Source of the DNA: Qipengyuania xiapuensis
Lineage (GTDB): Bacteria > Pseudomonadota > Alphaproteobacteria > Sphingomonadales > Sphingomonadaceae
Direction: 5' to 3'
Length of the DNA stretch: 64,000 bases
Assembly: GCF_019711395.1 (NCBI RefSeq)
Contig: NZ_JAIGNL010000002.1
Location: forward strand, 787,001-851,000
This document shows positions 28,091-36,119 of the stretch, one piece after another. Both the position numbers and the translations under genes were made by a program. The notes under the pieces are model-generated. The model was not told where the DNA came from. It searched no databases and saw only the letters and a list, made by a program, of their open reading frames with translations. Positions within the stretch are counted from its first letter, which is position 1. Every line of letters begins with the position of its first letter.

Positions 28091-28321
28091 TCAGTTGGCG
28101 ACCGCGAGCATGATGGCAATCACCACGATCGCCACGGCCTGCCACTTCACACGGGCCATCATGGCCCTGTTCTGCGCGAGCTGCATCTCCGTGGCATCGA
28201 CCTGTTCGCCGCTCTCGAGGTCGATCTTGGTGCTTTTCAGGAAAGCGACCACACCGCGCACGAGTGAGACGACGACCATGATCATGGCCAGGAGCAAGAT
28301 GATGATGAAGATGGTGTTCAT
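28091..28321 (-). CDS. HIG1/twin-transmembrane-type small membrane protein
   Basis: The 76-residue protein has two membrane segments (about residues 2-27 and 59-75) joined by a polar loop. The sequence before the second helix (AQNRAMMARVKWQAVAIVVI) partly matches the QRRQ/IHxR-type motif of HIG1 proteins, with Arg and Gln at the expected spacing but substitutions elsewhere. HIG1 proteins in Alphaproteobacteria associate with cytochrome oxidase. It lies between gluQ and the adenosyltransferase, 9 and 13 bases away, so it is operonic. The family call is tentative. Confidence 0.7.
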   Translation of the reverse strand: MNTIFIIILLLAMIMVVVSLVRGVVAFLKSTKIDLESGEQVDATEMQLAQNRAMMARVKWQAVAIVVIAIMLAVAN

Positions 28322-28330
28322 GCCGCTTAC

Positions 28331-29161
28331 TTAGGCACTCGCGAGCGTAATTCCAGCAGGGAATTCGCCGCGCCGGATGCGCTCCGCCAATTCGCGCCCG
28401 TCTTCGCCCTTTGCACGGCGGTCAGCCAGGCTTGGCGAATTTCGGCGCTTGGCCAGTTTCTGGTCATCGTCGCCGATCAGGATTGGGTGATGGTGCCAGT
28501 GAGGCACGGGCAGGTGCAGCAGCTCCTGCAGGACGCGGTGGATATGCGTCATCGCGAAGAGATCCTGCCCGCGGGTCACGAGCGTGACCCCGTCGGCCGC
28601 ATCGTCGAGCGTAGCGGCGAGATGGTAGCTGGCGGGCGCATCCTTGCGCACCAGCACCACGTCACCGAAAATCCGCGGATCGGCGATCTGCGTGCCGTTG
28701 TTCTCGTCCTCCCAGAAAAGCTCGCCGAGTTCCGCCATGGCGCGGTCGGAATCGAGCCGCAGCGCGACCGGCTTGTCCATGACCAGCGATCGCCCCTTGC
28801 AGGTGCCCGGATAGATCGCGCCATCCGGTCCCATGCGCGGTTTGAGCGCATTGATCTCTTTTCGCGTACAGGTGCAGGGATAGAGCAGCCCGCGGTGCAG
28901 CAGGTCGCGCGCGACCTCCTCGTAGCTTTCCAGCCGCGTCGACTGGGCGGGCACCTCTTCCCATTCGAGCCCGAGCCAGGCGAGGTCTTCGCGAAACTCG
29001 TCGGGCTTGTCGGGCAGCGAGCGATCCCCGTCGATATCCTCGATCCTGAGGAGGAACCGCCCTCCCCGCTCCTTCGCAAGGTCATGCGCGACAATGGCCG
29101 AATAGGCATGCCCGAGATGCAGCGAACCATTGGGGCTGGGAGCAAAACGGGTAACCACCAT
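28331..29161 (-). CDS. gluQ: Glutamyl-Q tRNA(Asp) synthetase
   Basis: GluQRS attaches glutamate to the queuosine base of tRNA-Asp; it is a truncated GluRS without the anticodon-binding domain. The 276-residue protein has the HIGH-type HLGH (SPNGSLHLGHAYSAI), a zinc site made by CTCTRKEI and YPGTC, and the KMSKS-like DQKLAKRRN. The length matches the family. It pairs logically with queC, found at 51.2 kb, which is needed for queuosine synthesis. It is divergent from the HNH endonuclease gene and starts the operon running to the hypothetical gene at 26171. Confidence 0.94.
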   Translation of the reverse strand: MVVTRFAPSPNGSLHLGHAYSAIVAHDLAKERGGRFLLRIEDIDGDRSLPDKPDEFREDLAWLGLEWEEVPAQSTRLESYEEVARDLLHRGLLYPCTCTRKEINALKPRMGPDGAIYPGTCKGRSLVMDKPVALRLDSDRAMAELGELFWEDENNGTQIADPRIFGDVVLVRKDAPASYHLAATLDDAADGVTLVTRGQDLFAMTHIHRVLQELLHLPVPHWHHHPILIGDDDQKLAKRRNSPSLADRRAKGEDGRELAERIRRGEFPAGITLASA

Positions 29162-29254
29162 GCCGGCCTCCTAACGCGCCTCCTGTGCATACGCACGGGA
29201 TAAGTCTGTGGATAGACAGTGTGTAACGGTCTTGACGCTTGAATCTGCGCATGG

Positions 29255-29896
29255 ATGTATCGACGCAGTCAGGGAGGGACGCAAGAAGTGTTCAAGGCCG
29301 AACTGATCGAGAGAGCTGCGACGTTCCGCTCGGCGGAAGAGGATCCCACTCGGAACCTCCAGTCCTGCCCCAGCCTCGTGCTGAACGCGGACTATACGCC
29401 GCTTTCCTATTACCCGCTGAGCCTGTGGCCATGGCAGACCGCCATCAAGGCGATCTTCCTCGACCGGGTGGACGTTATCGCGACCTACGACCGCGAGGTT
29501 CATTCGCCCAATCTCGACATGAAAATCCCAAGCGTGATCGCGCTGAAGCAATATGTGAAGCCGAGCGAGTTTCCCGCCTTCACCCGCTTCAACCTGTTCC
29601 TGCGCGATCGCTTTTCCTGCCAGTTCTGCGGCGACATGAACAATCTCACCTTCGACCACGTGGTCCCGCGCCGCCTCGGCGGCAAGACGACGTGGGAGAA
29701 CATCGCCACCGCCTGCGCGCCCTGCAACATGAAGAAGGGTGGCCGCACGCCCAAGCAGGCCGGAATGAAGCTCTATTCAGAGCCCATCCGCCCGACGCAC
29801 TGGCAGCTCCAACAGCACGGCAAGCAGTTCCCGCCGAACTACCTGCACGAGACCTGGCGCGACTGGCTCTACTGGGACATCGAGCTGGAAGAGTAG
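29255..29896 (+). CDS. HNH endonuclease family protein
   Basis: The protein has the HNH fold with two zinc-binding CxxC pairs: FSCQFCGDMNN and ACAPCNMKKGGRTP, with the catalytic DHVVPRRLGGKTTWEN between them. The N-terminal ~100 residues (CPSLVLNADYTPLSYYPL) belong to a widespread alphaproteobacterial HNH group whose biological role is unclear. Start is either the ATG at 29255 or the GTG at 29288, which has GGGAGGG upstream and would give 202 residues. It converges with kynU by a single base. Confidence 0.88.
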   Translation: MYRRSQGGTQEVFKAELIERAATFRSAEEDPTRNLQSCPSLVLNADYTPLSYYPLSLWPWQTAIKAIFLDRVDVIATYDREVHSPNLDMKIPSVIALKQYVKPSEFPAFTRFNLFLRDRFSCQFCGDMNNLTFDHVVPRRLGGKTTWENIATACAPCNMKKGGRTPKQAGMKLYSEPIRPTHWQLQQHGKQFPPNYLHETWRDWLYWDIELEE

Positions 29897-29897
29897 C

Positions 29898-31115
29898 TCA
29901 GGTCACCGCAGCTCGGGTGCGGAACTCGTCGCGTTGCCATTCCCCGCTCTCGAGCACCTCGGCCAGATGCCGTGCAGCTTCGGCCATGTCTTCGTAGCGA
30001 AGGTACGCAGGTGCGAAGCCGAAGCGCAGGATGTCGGGATCGCGGAAGTCGCCGATGACGCCGCGGGCGATCAGGGCCTGGCAGATGGCATAAGCCTCAT
30101 GGTGGCGGAAGGAGAGCTGGCTGCCGCGCGTCGCAGGATCGTCAGGGCTGACGAGCTCCAGTTCGACGCCAGACTCGGCGAGGCACTGTCGGAAGAACTC
30201 GGAAAGCCTTTGCGATTTGGCGTAGAGCTTCTCGACACCGATCTCGGCGATCAGATCGACACCCACTTCGAGCGCTGCGAGACCGAGGATGCCGGGCGTG
30301 CCGCATAACAGGCGTTCGACGCCTGGCGCGGGCCGGTAATCGTCGTCGAAGGCGAAGGGAGCAGCGTGGCCCATCCAGCCCGAAAGCGGCTGTTGTGTGT
30401 CCGCGATGTGCCGCTGCGCTACAAAGGCATAGGCCGGCGCGCCCGGTCCGCCGTTCAGGTATTTATAGCCGCAGCCAACCGCGAAGTCCGCCTCGCAGCC
30501 ATTGAGGTCGACCGGCAGCGCGCCGCCCGAGTGCGAGAGGTCCCATAGCACCAGCGCTCCTGCTTCGTGCGCTGCGCGGGTCAGGGCCGCCATGTCGAAC
30601 AGCTCGCCGGTCTTGTAATGAGCATGGGTTAGGAGGAGCAGCGCAACGTCCTCGTCCAGCGCGTCCATGAGATCGTCGCGTTCGGCCAGCCGCCGCTCGG
30701 CGAGGCCCCGCTTCTCCAGCCCCTCGATCATGTAGATGTCGGTCGGGAAATTGCCCGGTTCGCTCAGCACCACCTTCCGGCCGGGGCGCATCGCCAATGC
30801 AGCGGAAATCAGCTTGAAGAGGTTCACCGAGACGCTGTCGCAGGCAATCACCTCGTGCGGCTGCGCGCCGATAAGCGGGGCGATCTTGGCGCCGATGCTG
30901 GCGGGCAGGTCGATCCAGCCGGCGGTGTTCCAGCTGCGGATCAGGTCCCGACCCCATTCGCCGCGCACGACCTCCTCCAGCCGCGCGGGCGTTGCACTGG
31001 GCAGGCAGCCGAGCGAATTGCCGTCGAGGTAGATCACGCCCTCGGGTACATCGAAGCGCTCGCGATATTGAGCCAGCGGATCGCCCGCATCGAGGGTCCG
31101 CGCGCGATCGATCAT
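29898..31115 (-). CDS. kynU: Kynureninase
   Basis: KynU cleaves kynurenine to anthranilate and alanine using PLP. Family markers are VIYLDGNSLGCLPSAT, the SVSVNLFKLISAAL segment and the PLP lysine in GCGYKYLNGGPGAPA. The ATG at 31115 overlaps the kynB stop by 4 bases (ATGA), giving 405 residues; an upstream in-frame start would lie deep in kynB. It is the last of kynA-kynB-kynU. The downstream neighbour HNH is convergent. No kmo or 3-hydroxyanthranilate dioxygenase is nearby, so the pathway ends at anthranilate locally. Confidence 0.95.
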   Translation of the reverse strand: MIDRARTLDAGDPLAQYRERFDVPEGVIYLDGNSLGCLPSATPARLEEVVRGEWGRDLIRSWNTAGWIDLPASIGAKIAPLIGAQPHEVIACDSVSVNLFKLISAALAMRPGRKVVLSEPGNFPTDIYMIEGLEKRGLAERRLAERDDLMDALDEDVALLLLTHAHYKTGELFDMAALTRAAHEAGALVLWDLSHSGGALPVDLNGCEADFAVGCGYKYLNGGPGAPAYAFVAQRHIADTQQPLSGWMGHAAPFAFDDDYRPAPGVERLLCGTPGILGLAALEVGVDLIAEIGVEKLYAKSQRLSEFFRQCLAESGVELELVSPDDPATRGSQLSFRHHEAYAICQALIARGVIGDFRDPDILRFGFAPAYLRYEDMAEAARHLAEVLESGEWQRDEFRTRAAVT

Positions 31116-31756
31116 TCGGCCAGCTCCCTCAGGATCGCGCGGCACAGCCCCGCATCTCCGCCGCCGATCTTCAGCGGCAGCGCAATGAGTTCGTAGCGCC
31201 CCTCTGGCACGTCATCGAGCACCAGCCCTTCGAGGATCCGCATATCGTGTTTGAGCACGGCGTGGTGTGCATCCATCGTCTTGCTCTCCTGCGGATCGAC
31301 ACTCGGCGCGTCGGTCCCGACGAGCTTCACGCCCTGCAGCGCGAGCCATTCGATGGTCTCAGCGGCGATCGGCGTCCAGTCGCTGCGCCATTCGTCATGC
31401 GGGAAGGCGTCCCATGTGCGAAAAAGCACGCGGTCGACACTGTCGATATGCGGCAGGTCGGCGACATCGATCTCGCCCGAAACTCCGCGCGCGTCGATCA
31501 CGAGGCAAGTGCCGATATAGGGATCGAGCTCCATGCTCGCCGCATCGATACCCTCCTGCGAATAGTGCAGCGGCGCATCGGCATGCGTGCCCGAATGCGT
31601 GCTCATGGTCATCCGGCCGACATTGACCGGCGAGCGCTCGTCCATCCGCCAGGTGCGCTCGAAGGCGAAGTCGGTATCGCCGGGCCAGACCGGCAGTCCG
31701 GGGCGGAGAACCTGGCTGATGTCCCAGATCAGCCGCTTGCTCTTGTACGAGCTCAT
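31112..31756 (-). CDS. kynB: Kynurenine formamidase (arylformamidase)
   Basis: KynB hydrolyses N-formylkynurenine to kynurenine and formate. The 214-residue protein has the cyclase-family metal site in STHSGTHADAPLHY (the HxGTHxDxPxH motif) and the KMDAHH-like TMDAHHAVLKHD. The start ATG at 31756 overlaps the kynA stop by 4 bases and its end overlaps kynU by 4, so all three are coupled. The length is normal for the KynB cyclase family. Confidence 0.95.
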   Translation of the reverse strand: MSSYKSKRLIWDISQVLRPGLPVWPGDTDFAFERTWRMDERSPVNVGRMTMSTHSGTHADAPLHYSQEGIDAASMELDPYIGTCLVIDARGVSGEIDVADLPHIDSVDRVLFRTWDAFPHDEWRSDWTPIAAETIEWLALQGVKLVGTDAPSVDPQESKTMDAHHAVLKHDMRILEGLVLDDVPEGRYELIALPLKIGGGDAGLCRAILRELAE

Positions 31757-32544
31757 ATGGCGGTCCTCACGCTCAGCAATTCGGGGAAGAAGGCCGCCTT
31801 GAGAACCCCGGCAAGGTAGGGAACACCCGGCGTACCTCCCGTCCCCCGTTTGAAGCCGATGATCCGCTCGACCGTCTTGAGGTGGCCGAAACGCCAGCGC
31901 TGGAAATGATATTCGAGATCGACCAGCTTTTCCGCCAGCTCGTAGAGATCCCAATATTCCTTGGGGTCGCGGTAGATTTCTGCCCAGGCCGCCTCGACTT
32001 CGGGTGAATGCACCCACGGGCTGCCGTGGTCGCGCTCAAGCACGTCTGCCGGGATATCGAAACCCCGGCGAGCGAGAAGCGCCACTGCTTCGGCGTAGAT
32101 GCTCTTGCGCGTGAGTTCCTCGCGGAGGCCCTCGGCCACGTCGGGCGTCGCCTCGTGCATGGTGATCATGTCCGGATTCCGGCCGCCGAGCAGGAATTCC
32201 ATCATTCGGTACTGCGCGCTCTGGAAACCGCTCGACCCGCCGAGGTGCGGGCGGATGGTCGAATAGTCGTGCGGGGTCATCGTGCTGAGAACGTCCCAGC
32301 TCTGGATCAACTGGCCCTGCGCGCGCGCCACGCGGGCAAGCATCTTGAAGGAGGGACGCAACCGGTCTTCGCGGATGCATTCACGCGCTTCGAAGAGTTC
32401 GTGGAGGCACAGCTTGAGCCACAGCTCGCTGGCCTGGTGAACGATGATGAACAGCATCTCGTCATGGGCCTCGCTGGCCGGATGCTGTGCGGAGAGAATA
32501 CGCTCGAGGTCGAGATAGCTCGAATAGGTGACGTCTGAAGCCAT
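31753..32544 (-). CDS. kynA: Tryptophan 2,3-dioxygenase
   Basis: KynA opens tryptophan with O2 to N-formylkynurenine, a haem enzyme. Markers are the substrate-binding FIIVHQASELWLKL, SGFQSAQYRMMEF, and WRFGHLKTVERIIGFKRG, where the His is the expected axial haem ligand, followed by GTGGTPGVPYL. The 263-residue length fits bacterial TDO. First gene of the kynurenine operon; about 37 bases separate it from the upstream DUF4112 gene's stop, so transcription could start there or read through. Confidence 0.96.
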   Translation of the reverse strand: MASDVTYSSYLDLERILSAQHPASEAHDEMLFIIVHQASELWLKLCLHELFEARECIREDRLRPSFKMLARVARAQGQLIQSWDVLSTMTPHDYSTIRPHLGGSSGFQSAQYRMMEFLLGGRNPDMITMHEATPDVAEGLREELTRKSIYAEAVALLARRGFDIPADVLERDHGSPWVHSPEVEAAWAEIYRDPKEYWDLYELAEKLVDLEYHFQRWRFGHLKTVERIIGFKRGTGGTPGVPYLAGVLKAAFFPELLSVRTAI

Positions 32545-32581
32545 GGGCCGAAGCCCTAGCGCGCATTCGTCACGGTTGAAA

Positions 32582-33037
32582 CTACTGGTCGATGACCCGC
32601 GTCTGCGGATGATGCTTGTCGAGGTGCTTTTTCACCGTCTTCAGGTTCTTGGTGTTAGACCGGTAGACGAGGTCGAATGCATCGCCGACCACGGGGATCG
32701 AGCCCACTGCGCTGTCGACACCGATGCGTCCCATCATCTGCCACAGCTTCCATTTCGGCAGGCCGAGGTTCCTCGCCTCCCACACGAGATAGCTGCCCAT
32801 GGCGGCGGTGATGATGTCGCCGACGACAGGGATGAGGCCGACGATCGAGTCGAGGCCGATGCGGTAGTTCGTGCCCGGAAGCACGAAACTGCGCTCGAGG
32901 ATCATTTCCATCGCCTCGATCCGCTTGCGGATGGATTGCGGATCGTTCCCCGTCGGGAAATCGAAGCGCAGCGGGCTGGCCGCACCATCCGAGGCAGACG
33001 TTTCGGGCGTGTACGGCTTGAGGCGATTGTCTTCCAT
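32582..33037 (-). CDS. DUF4112 domain protein
   Basis: The 151-residue protein has the conserved DUF4112 stretch from about residue 35 to 130: FVLPGTNYRIGLDSIVGLIP, then VVGDIITAAMGSYLV and RIGVDSAVGSIPVVGDAFD. It looks like a small membrane-associated protein with two hydrophobic, Pro/Gly-broken segments. Function is unknown. The ATG at 33037 is downstream of the solute-binding protein stop by 5 bases, so the two are probably co-transcribed. Confidence 0.88.
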   Translation of the reverse strand: MEDNRLKPYTPETSASDGAASPLRFDFPTGNDPQSIRKRIEAMEMILERSFVLPGTNYRIGLDSIVGLIPVVGDIITAAMGSYLVWEARNLGLPKWKLWQMMGRIGVDSAVGSIPVVGDAFDLVYRSNTKNLKTVKKHLDKHHPQTRVIDQ

Positions 33038-33042
33038 GCGAC

Positions 33043-34506
33043 CTAGATGGGGGCGCGCGAGAGCGGGAACAAGGGATGGAAAGCCCAGGCATTCTCGGCA
33101 AAGCCCTCTACGCCCGCGCGGACTTGCGACCAGCGTATCGGCGCGCCGAGAGGGATATAGAGGTTCGTCGCCAGCAGGGTCGTCTCTGCCTCGGCAAGAT
33201 AGCTGGCCTCTTCCTCGGGGCTCGCGGCATCGAGGGCAAGCTGCACGAGGAAGTCGGCGTCTTCCGAGCACACGCCCGGCGACACCGAGCAATTGAACTG
33301 GTTAAGGAACCACCGCGCGCCGGTATAGCGGGCCGTCTCGTCCTTGAGCACGAGGTGCCCGCCCTCGCCCGGCGCAGCGCGCGAAACCGCGATGCCGACC
33401 CGTTCCAGGTCGCTGCGAAGCGAGGAGAACATCAGGTCAGAGCCGGGGCCCTGCGGCAATTCGATGGTGAAAGCGGCATCGCGGCCATTGGCGTTCTCCC
33501 AGCTCGAGACGGCTGCCGAAGCGCGGGCGCGGCGCTGGTCGAGAGTCAGGGTCGACCAGCGCTCCTCCAACCCTTCGCCATAACCGGGCAGGTTCAGCGG
33601 CACGATGCGGGTAGTGTCGGCCCAGCCGCCGAGATTGAGTTGCTGGACCATGGCCGAACGGTCGATGGCAATGGCCACCGCTTCGCGGCCAGCCGTACTC
33701 GACAAAATGCCCTCCTGACGTGCAACTGCGAACCCGAACAGGCCGATCGGGGAATCGAGCCTCACCGTCCCGCGTGCGAGCGCCCCGGTGATCGCCAGCG
33801 GCAGGGAGGCGGCGCGCCCGCCGAGGATCATGTCGAACTCGCCTTGCGAGAACGCCCGGGCCGCCTCTTCTGCCGCGACCGGCGTAACCGCGACGGTACG
33901 TGTCATGTCTTCCCATCCGGGCTGCTCAGCGAGGCCGCGGGCTTCCGGCGGGATCGCTTCCAGGATCCGCGTTTCCCCATCCAGCTCGAGCGACATCGGT
34001 CCGACCAGCCCTTCGGCGATCGAGACGCCCAGTTCGGGCTGCGCAAGCAGCTGCAGGAAAGCCGGCATCGGGCTGGTGAGGCGGATCTCTATGACCCTGC
34101 CGGTCATCGCCCTGACGTCGGTAACCTTGGCGAGATCGAGGCCGAGGCTGGTCCCATCGGCATTGCGGATCGTCTGGCGGATCGAGGCGGCTACGGCCTG
34201 TGCGGTAAGGCGCGAGCCGTCGGGCAGGTCGAACTCGGTAATGCGGAAGATGTAGCTGCGCCCGTCATCGGTCACGATCCAGCGTTCGGCGAGCGCCGGG
34301 ACGACTTCGCCCACGGCGTTGAAGCGGACGAGGCCCTGCCTGCTGGCAGCAAGCACCGCTCGCCGTCCCGCGAAAGATTCTCCGCCATCCTCCCCTGTGG
34401 TGGCGCCCGGCTCGATAAAAGCGATATCGACCACGCCGTCGTCCTGCGCGACACCGCAGGATGCGAGCGCGACGGAAGCGAGGAAGGCGAATGCCGGGCG
34501 GGTCAT
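33043..34506 (-). CDS. Orphan ABC-transporter solute-binding lipoprotein (family 5)
   Basis: The 487-residue protein starts with a lipoprotein signal (MTRPAFAFLASVALASCGVA) with lipobox LASC. It then matches the family 5 oligopeptide/nickel-binding proteins at segments such as RQGLVRFNAVGEVVPALAERW, the RLTAQAVAASIRQTIRN region and GGWADTTRIVPLNLPG. It has no permease or ATPase genes beside it, so it may be an orphan that shares transport modules or has another role. DUF4112 follows closely. The ATG at 34506 is the first with the signal peptide; the frame is open further upstream without similarity. Confidence 0.85.
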   Translation of the reverse strand: MTRPAFAFLASVALASCGVAQDDGVVDIAFIEPGATTGEDGGESFAGRRAVLAASRQGLVRFNAVGEVVPALAERWIVTDDGRSYIFRITEFDLPDGSRLTAQAVAASIRQTIRNADGTSLGLDLAKVTDVRAMTGRVIEIRLTSPMPAFLQLLAQPELGVSIAEGLVGPMSLELDGETRILEAIPPEARGLAEQPGWEDMTRTVAVTPVAAEEAARAFSQGEFDMILGGRAASLPLAITGALARGTVRLDSPIGLFGFAVARQEGILSSTAGREAVAIAIDRSAMVQQLNLGGWADTTRIVPLNLPGYGEGLEERWSTLTLDQRRARASAAVSSWENANGRDAAFTIELPQGPGSDLMFSSLRSDLERVGIAVSRAAPGEGGHLVLKDETARYTGARWFLNQFNCSVSPGVCSEDADFLVQLALDAASPEEEASYLAEAETTLLATNLYIPLGAPIRWSQVRAGVEGFAENAWAFHPLFPLSRAPI

Positions 34507-34549
34507 TCGGCGGGGGTAGCATCCCGCCTCGAAGGCGCAAGCGCCCTTT

Positions 34550-34915
34550 CTAGAGCGGGCGGACGCGCCAGTCCGAGCTTTGCGGTGCAACGGCGGGGCG
34601 CGCATAGCGGGGCGCCTCGGTGTTTTCCGAGCGCACCTGCTGGCGTGCGGCCTGCGAATCAATCGGGGCGTCGAAGGCAATCCCGACACGCACACCCTGC
34701 GTCCAGGCCACGCGCCCGGCTACCGGGCCAATGGTCTTGAGCCTGACGATCACGCGGTCGCCGCGATCGAGTATCGATGCGGCATCCACCAGAATGCCCG
34801 TATCCGACAGGTTCCGGATTTTCACCTTCTCGGGCTCAGTCGCTCCCTCGGGCTGAAGTTCAGCCATCAGGAACAGGCTATCCCGTTTTACTCCGCGCGT
34901 TTCGATTGCCGACAT
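34550..34915 (-). CDS. PilZ domain protein (likely c-di-GMP binding)
   Basis: The 121-residue protein consists mainly of a PilZ beta-barrel. The c-di-GMP motif is complete: RGVKR (the RxxxR form) at residues 7-11, and NLSDTG (the D/NxSxxG form) at about 35-40. The rest has the expected barrel (ILVDAASILDRGDRVIVRL). C-terminal 30 residues are polar. It is an output domain for cyclic-di-GMP with no catalytic partner visible here. It lies upstream of the solute-binding protein gene with a 43-base gap. Confidence 0.85.
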   Translation of the reverse strand: MSAIETRGVKRDSLFLMAELQPEGATEPEKVKIRNLSDTGILVDAASILDRGDRVIVRLKTIGPVAGRVAWTQGVRVGIAFDAPIDSQAARQQVRSENTEAPRYARPAVAPQSSDWRVRPL

Positions 34916-35040
34916 TGAGGCGCTTCCCTTTTGTGGTTGTAAGCCTGCCCTTCGCGATCCCTTGCACGCACACCTAGCAAGCCGACGATAACCGTCGGTT
35001 GAGCAAGGTGGTTAATTTGGCAAGAAATCCGGCAGTTGCC

Positions 35041-35499
35041 CTAGTCGTCGCGAGAAATTTTTTCTCGTCTTTCATGGGCTTCCTGCGCCTCGACCGTCAT
35101 CGTGGCGACCGGCCTTGCGATCAGGCGGCGAAGCCCGATGGGATCGCCCGTCACCTCGCACCAGCCGTATTCGCCCTGGTCGATCCGGCGCAGCGCAGCA
35201 TCGATCTTCGAGATCAGCTTGCGCTGGCGATCGCGCGTGCGCAGCTCGATGCCCCAGTCGGTCTCGGAAGATGCGCGGTCATTGAGATCGGGCTCGCGGA
35301 TCGGGCCTTCCTGCAGCGACTGCAGGGTCTGACCGGCCGCATCATGGATGGATTTCTTCCAGTCGAGCAACAGCACGCGAAAATAGTCGAGCTGCTTTTC
35401 GCCCATGTATTCTTCATCGTCTGTCGGGACATAGTCCTTGTCGACAGCAGCCTTCGCTTTCGCGAGTTTTTCGGAAACATTCGACGCCGAAGTGGCCAT
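35041..35499 (-). CDS. dksA: DksA-type RNA polymerase-binding protein (single-cysteine form)
   Basis: DksA binds the secondary channel of RNA polymerase and acts with ppGpp. The 152-residue protein has a coiled-coil region (about residues 35-100) with the acidic tip, and the C-terminal GEYGWCEVTGDPIGLRRLIA segment. Only one cysteine remains of the usual four zinc-ligand cysteines; alphaproteobacterial DksA often lacks zinc ligands, so this is expected rather than damage. Upstream 289 bases hold repeats and a CtrA-like box that probably belong to the divergent Sel1 gene. Confidence 0.92.
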   Translation of the reverse strand: MATSASNVSEKLAKAKAAVDKDYVPTDDEEYMGEKQLDYFRVLLLDWKKSIHDAAGQTLQSLQEGPIREPDLNDRASSETDWGIELRTRDRQRKLISKIDAALRRIDQGEYGWCEVTGDPIGLRRLIARPVATMTVEAQEAHERREKISRDD

Positions 35500-35681
35500 T
35501 GAGCCTTTTACCCTTCTACCCTAGTCGTATCCCGAAGAGCCGCCTGACCCGCCGGTCCGGATTTTTCCGGTACCGCAGCGCTCCGATGGCGCGGCCTATA
35601 GGAGGGCCACCGGACGCGCACAAGCGCCTTTCCAGATTCCTTCCATACCCTGTGACAGATTAAGCGCAGCCTACCGGACCG

Positions 35682-35724
35682 AGACTTGTCGCAAGTCTTG
35701 ATACCGGCGTTAACCATTTATTGA
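35682..35724 (+). promoter_or_regulatory. Inverted repeat and CtrA-like box before the Sel1 gene
   Basis: A perfect 7-bp inverted repeat AGACTTG-TCG-CAAGTCT (35682-35698) is followed by TTAA-CCATTTA-TTGA (35710-35724), one base from TTAA-N7-TTAA and containing the known half-site form TTAACCAT. It lies 64 bases before the Sel1 start codon. The remainder of 35500-35788 shows no coding potential. Confidence 0.5.
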
Positions 35725-35788
35725 CCATAACCCCCGAACTTGAGCTTGTCCGGCAGGGGAGCCGGTCGAAACTCGGGGGAGTAAGTAA

Positions 35789-36118
35789 ATGGAACTCAAG
35801 TCGATCGAAGGCGGCGCCGGCCGTATCGAACAGAGTGACGAGGCGATGGTCACCATCGCCGAACATCTCAATGATTATGCGAATGGCAGCATCGATGCGC
35901 TTTACGCGCTGGGGGTTGCCTACTCGACCGGAAGCCATGGTTGCAGCGTCGACATGATCGAGGCCCACAAGTGGTTCAATATCGCGGCATCGAAGGGCCA
36001 CGAGGAAGCTGCCTGGTGCCGCGCCGATGTCTCCGACGAAATGACTGCCCGCGAAATCGCCGAGGCCCAGCGCCGCGCTCGCGAATGGCTACTCGACGGC
36101 TCGCGCAAGGTTGCCTGA
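35789..36118 (+). CDS. Sel1-like repeat protein
   Basis: The 109-residue protein carries one to two Sel1-type helical repeats: ALYALGVAYSTGSHGCSVDM, with a following EAHKWFNIAASKGHEEAAWC. Sel1 repeats (subfamily of TPR) mediate protein-protein contacts. There is no signal peptide or membrane segment. ATG at 35789 has GGGGGAG 8 bases upstream. It is divergent from dksA and ends 1 base from the stop of the FemAB-like gene. The CtrA-like box suggests cell-cycle control, which would fit alphaproteobacterial polar or localisation proteins, but this is inference. Confidence 0.8.
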   Translation: MELKSIEGGAGRIEQSDEAMVTIAEHLNDYANGSIDALYALGVAYSTGSHGCSVDMIEAHKWFNIAASKGHEEAAWCRADVSDEMTAREIAEAQRRAREWLLDGSRKVA

Positions 36119-36119
36119 T

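Noticed and set aside
33076-34740. 554-codon frame opposite the solute-binding lipoprotein
   Set aside because: Shadow frame; no signal or domain, and the minus-strand gene has a lipobox and conserved segments.
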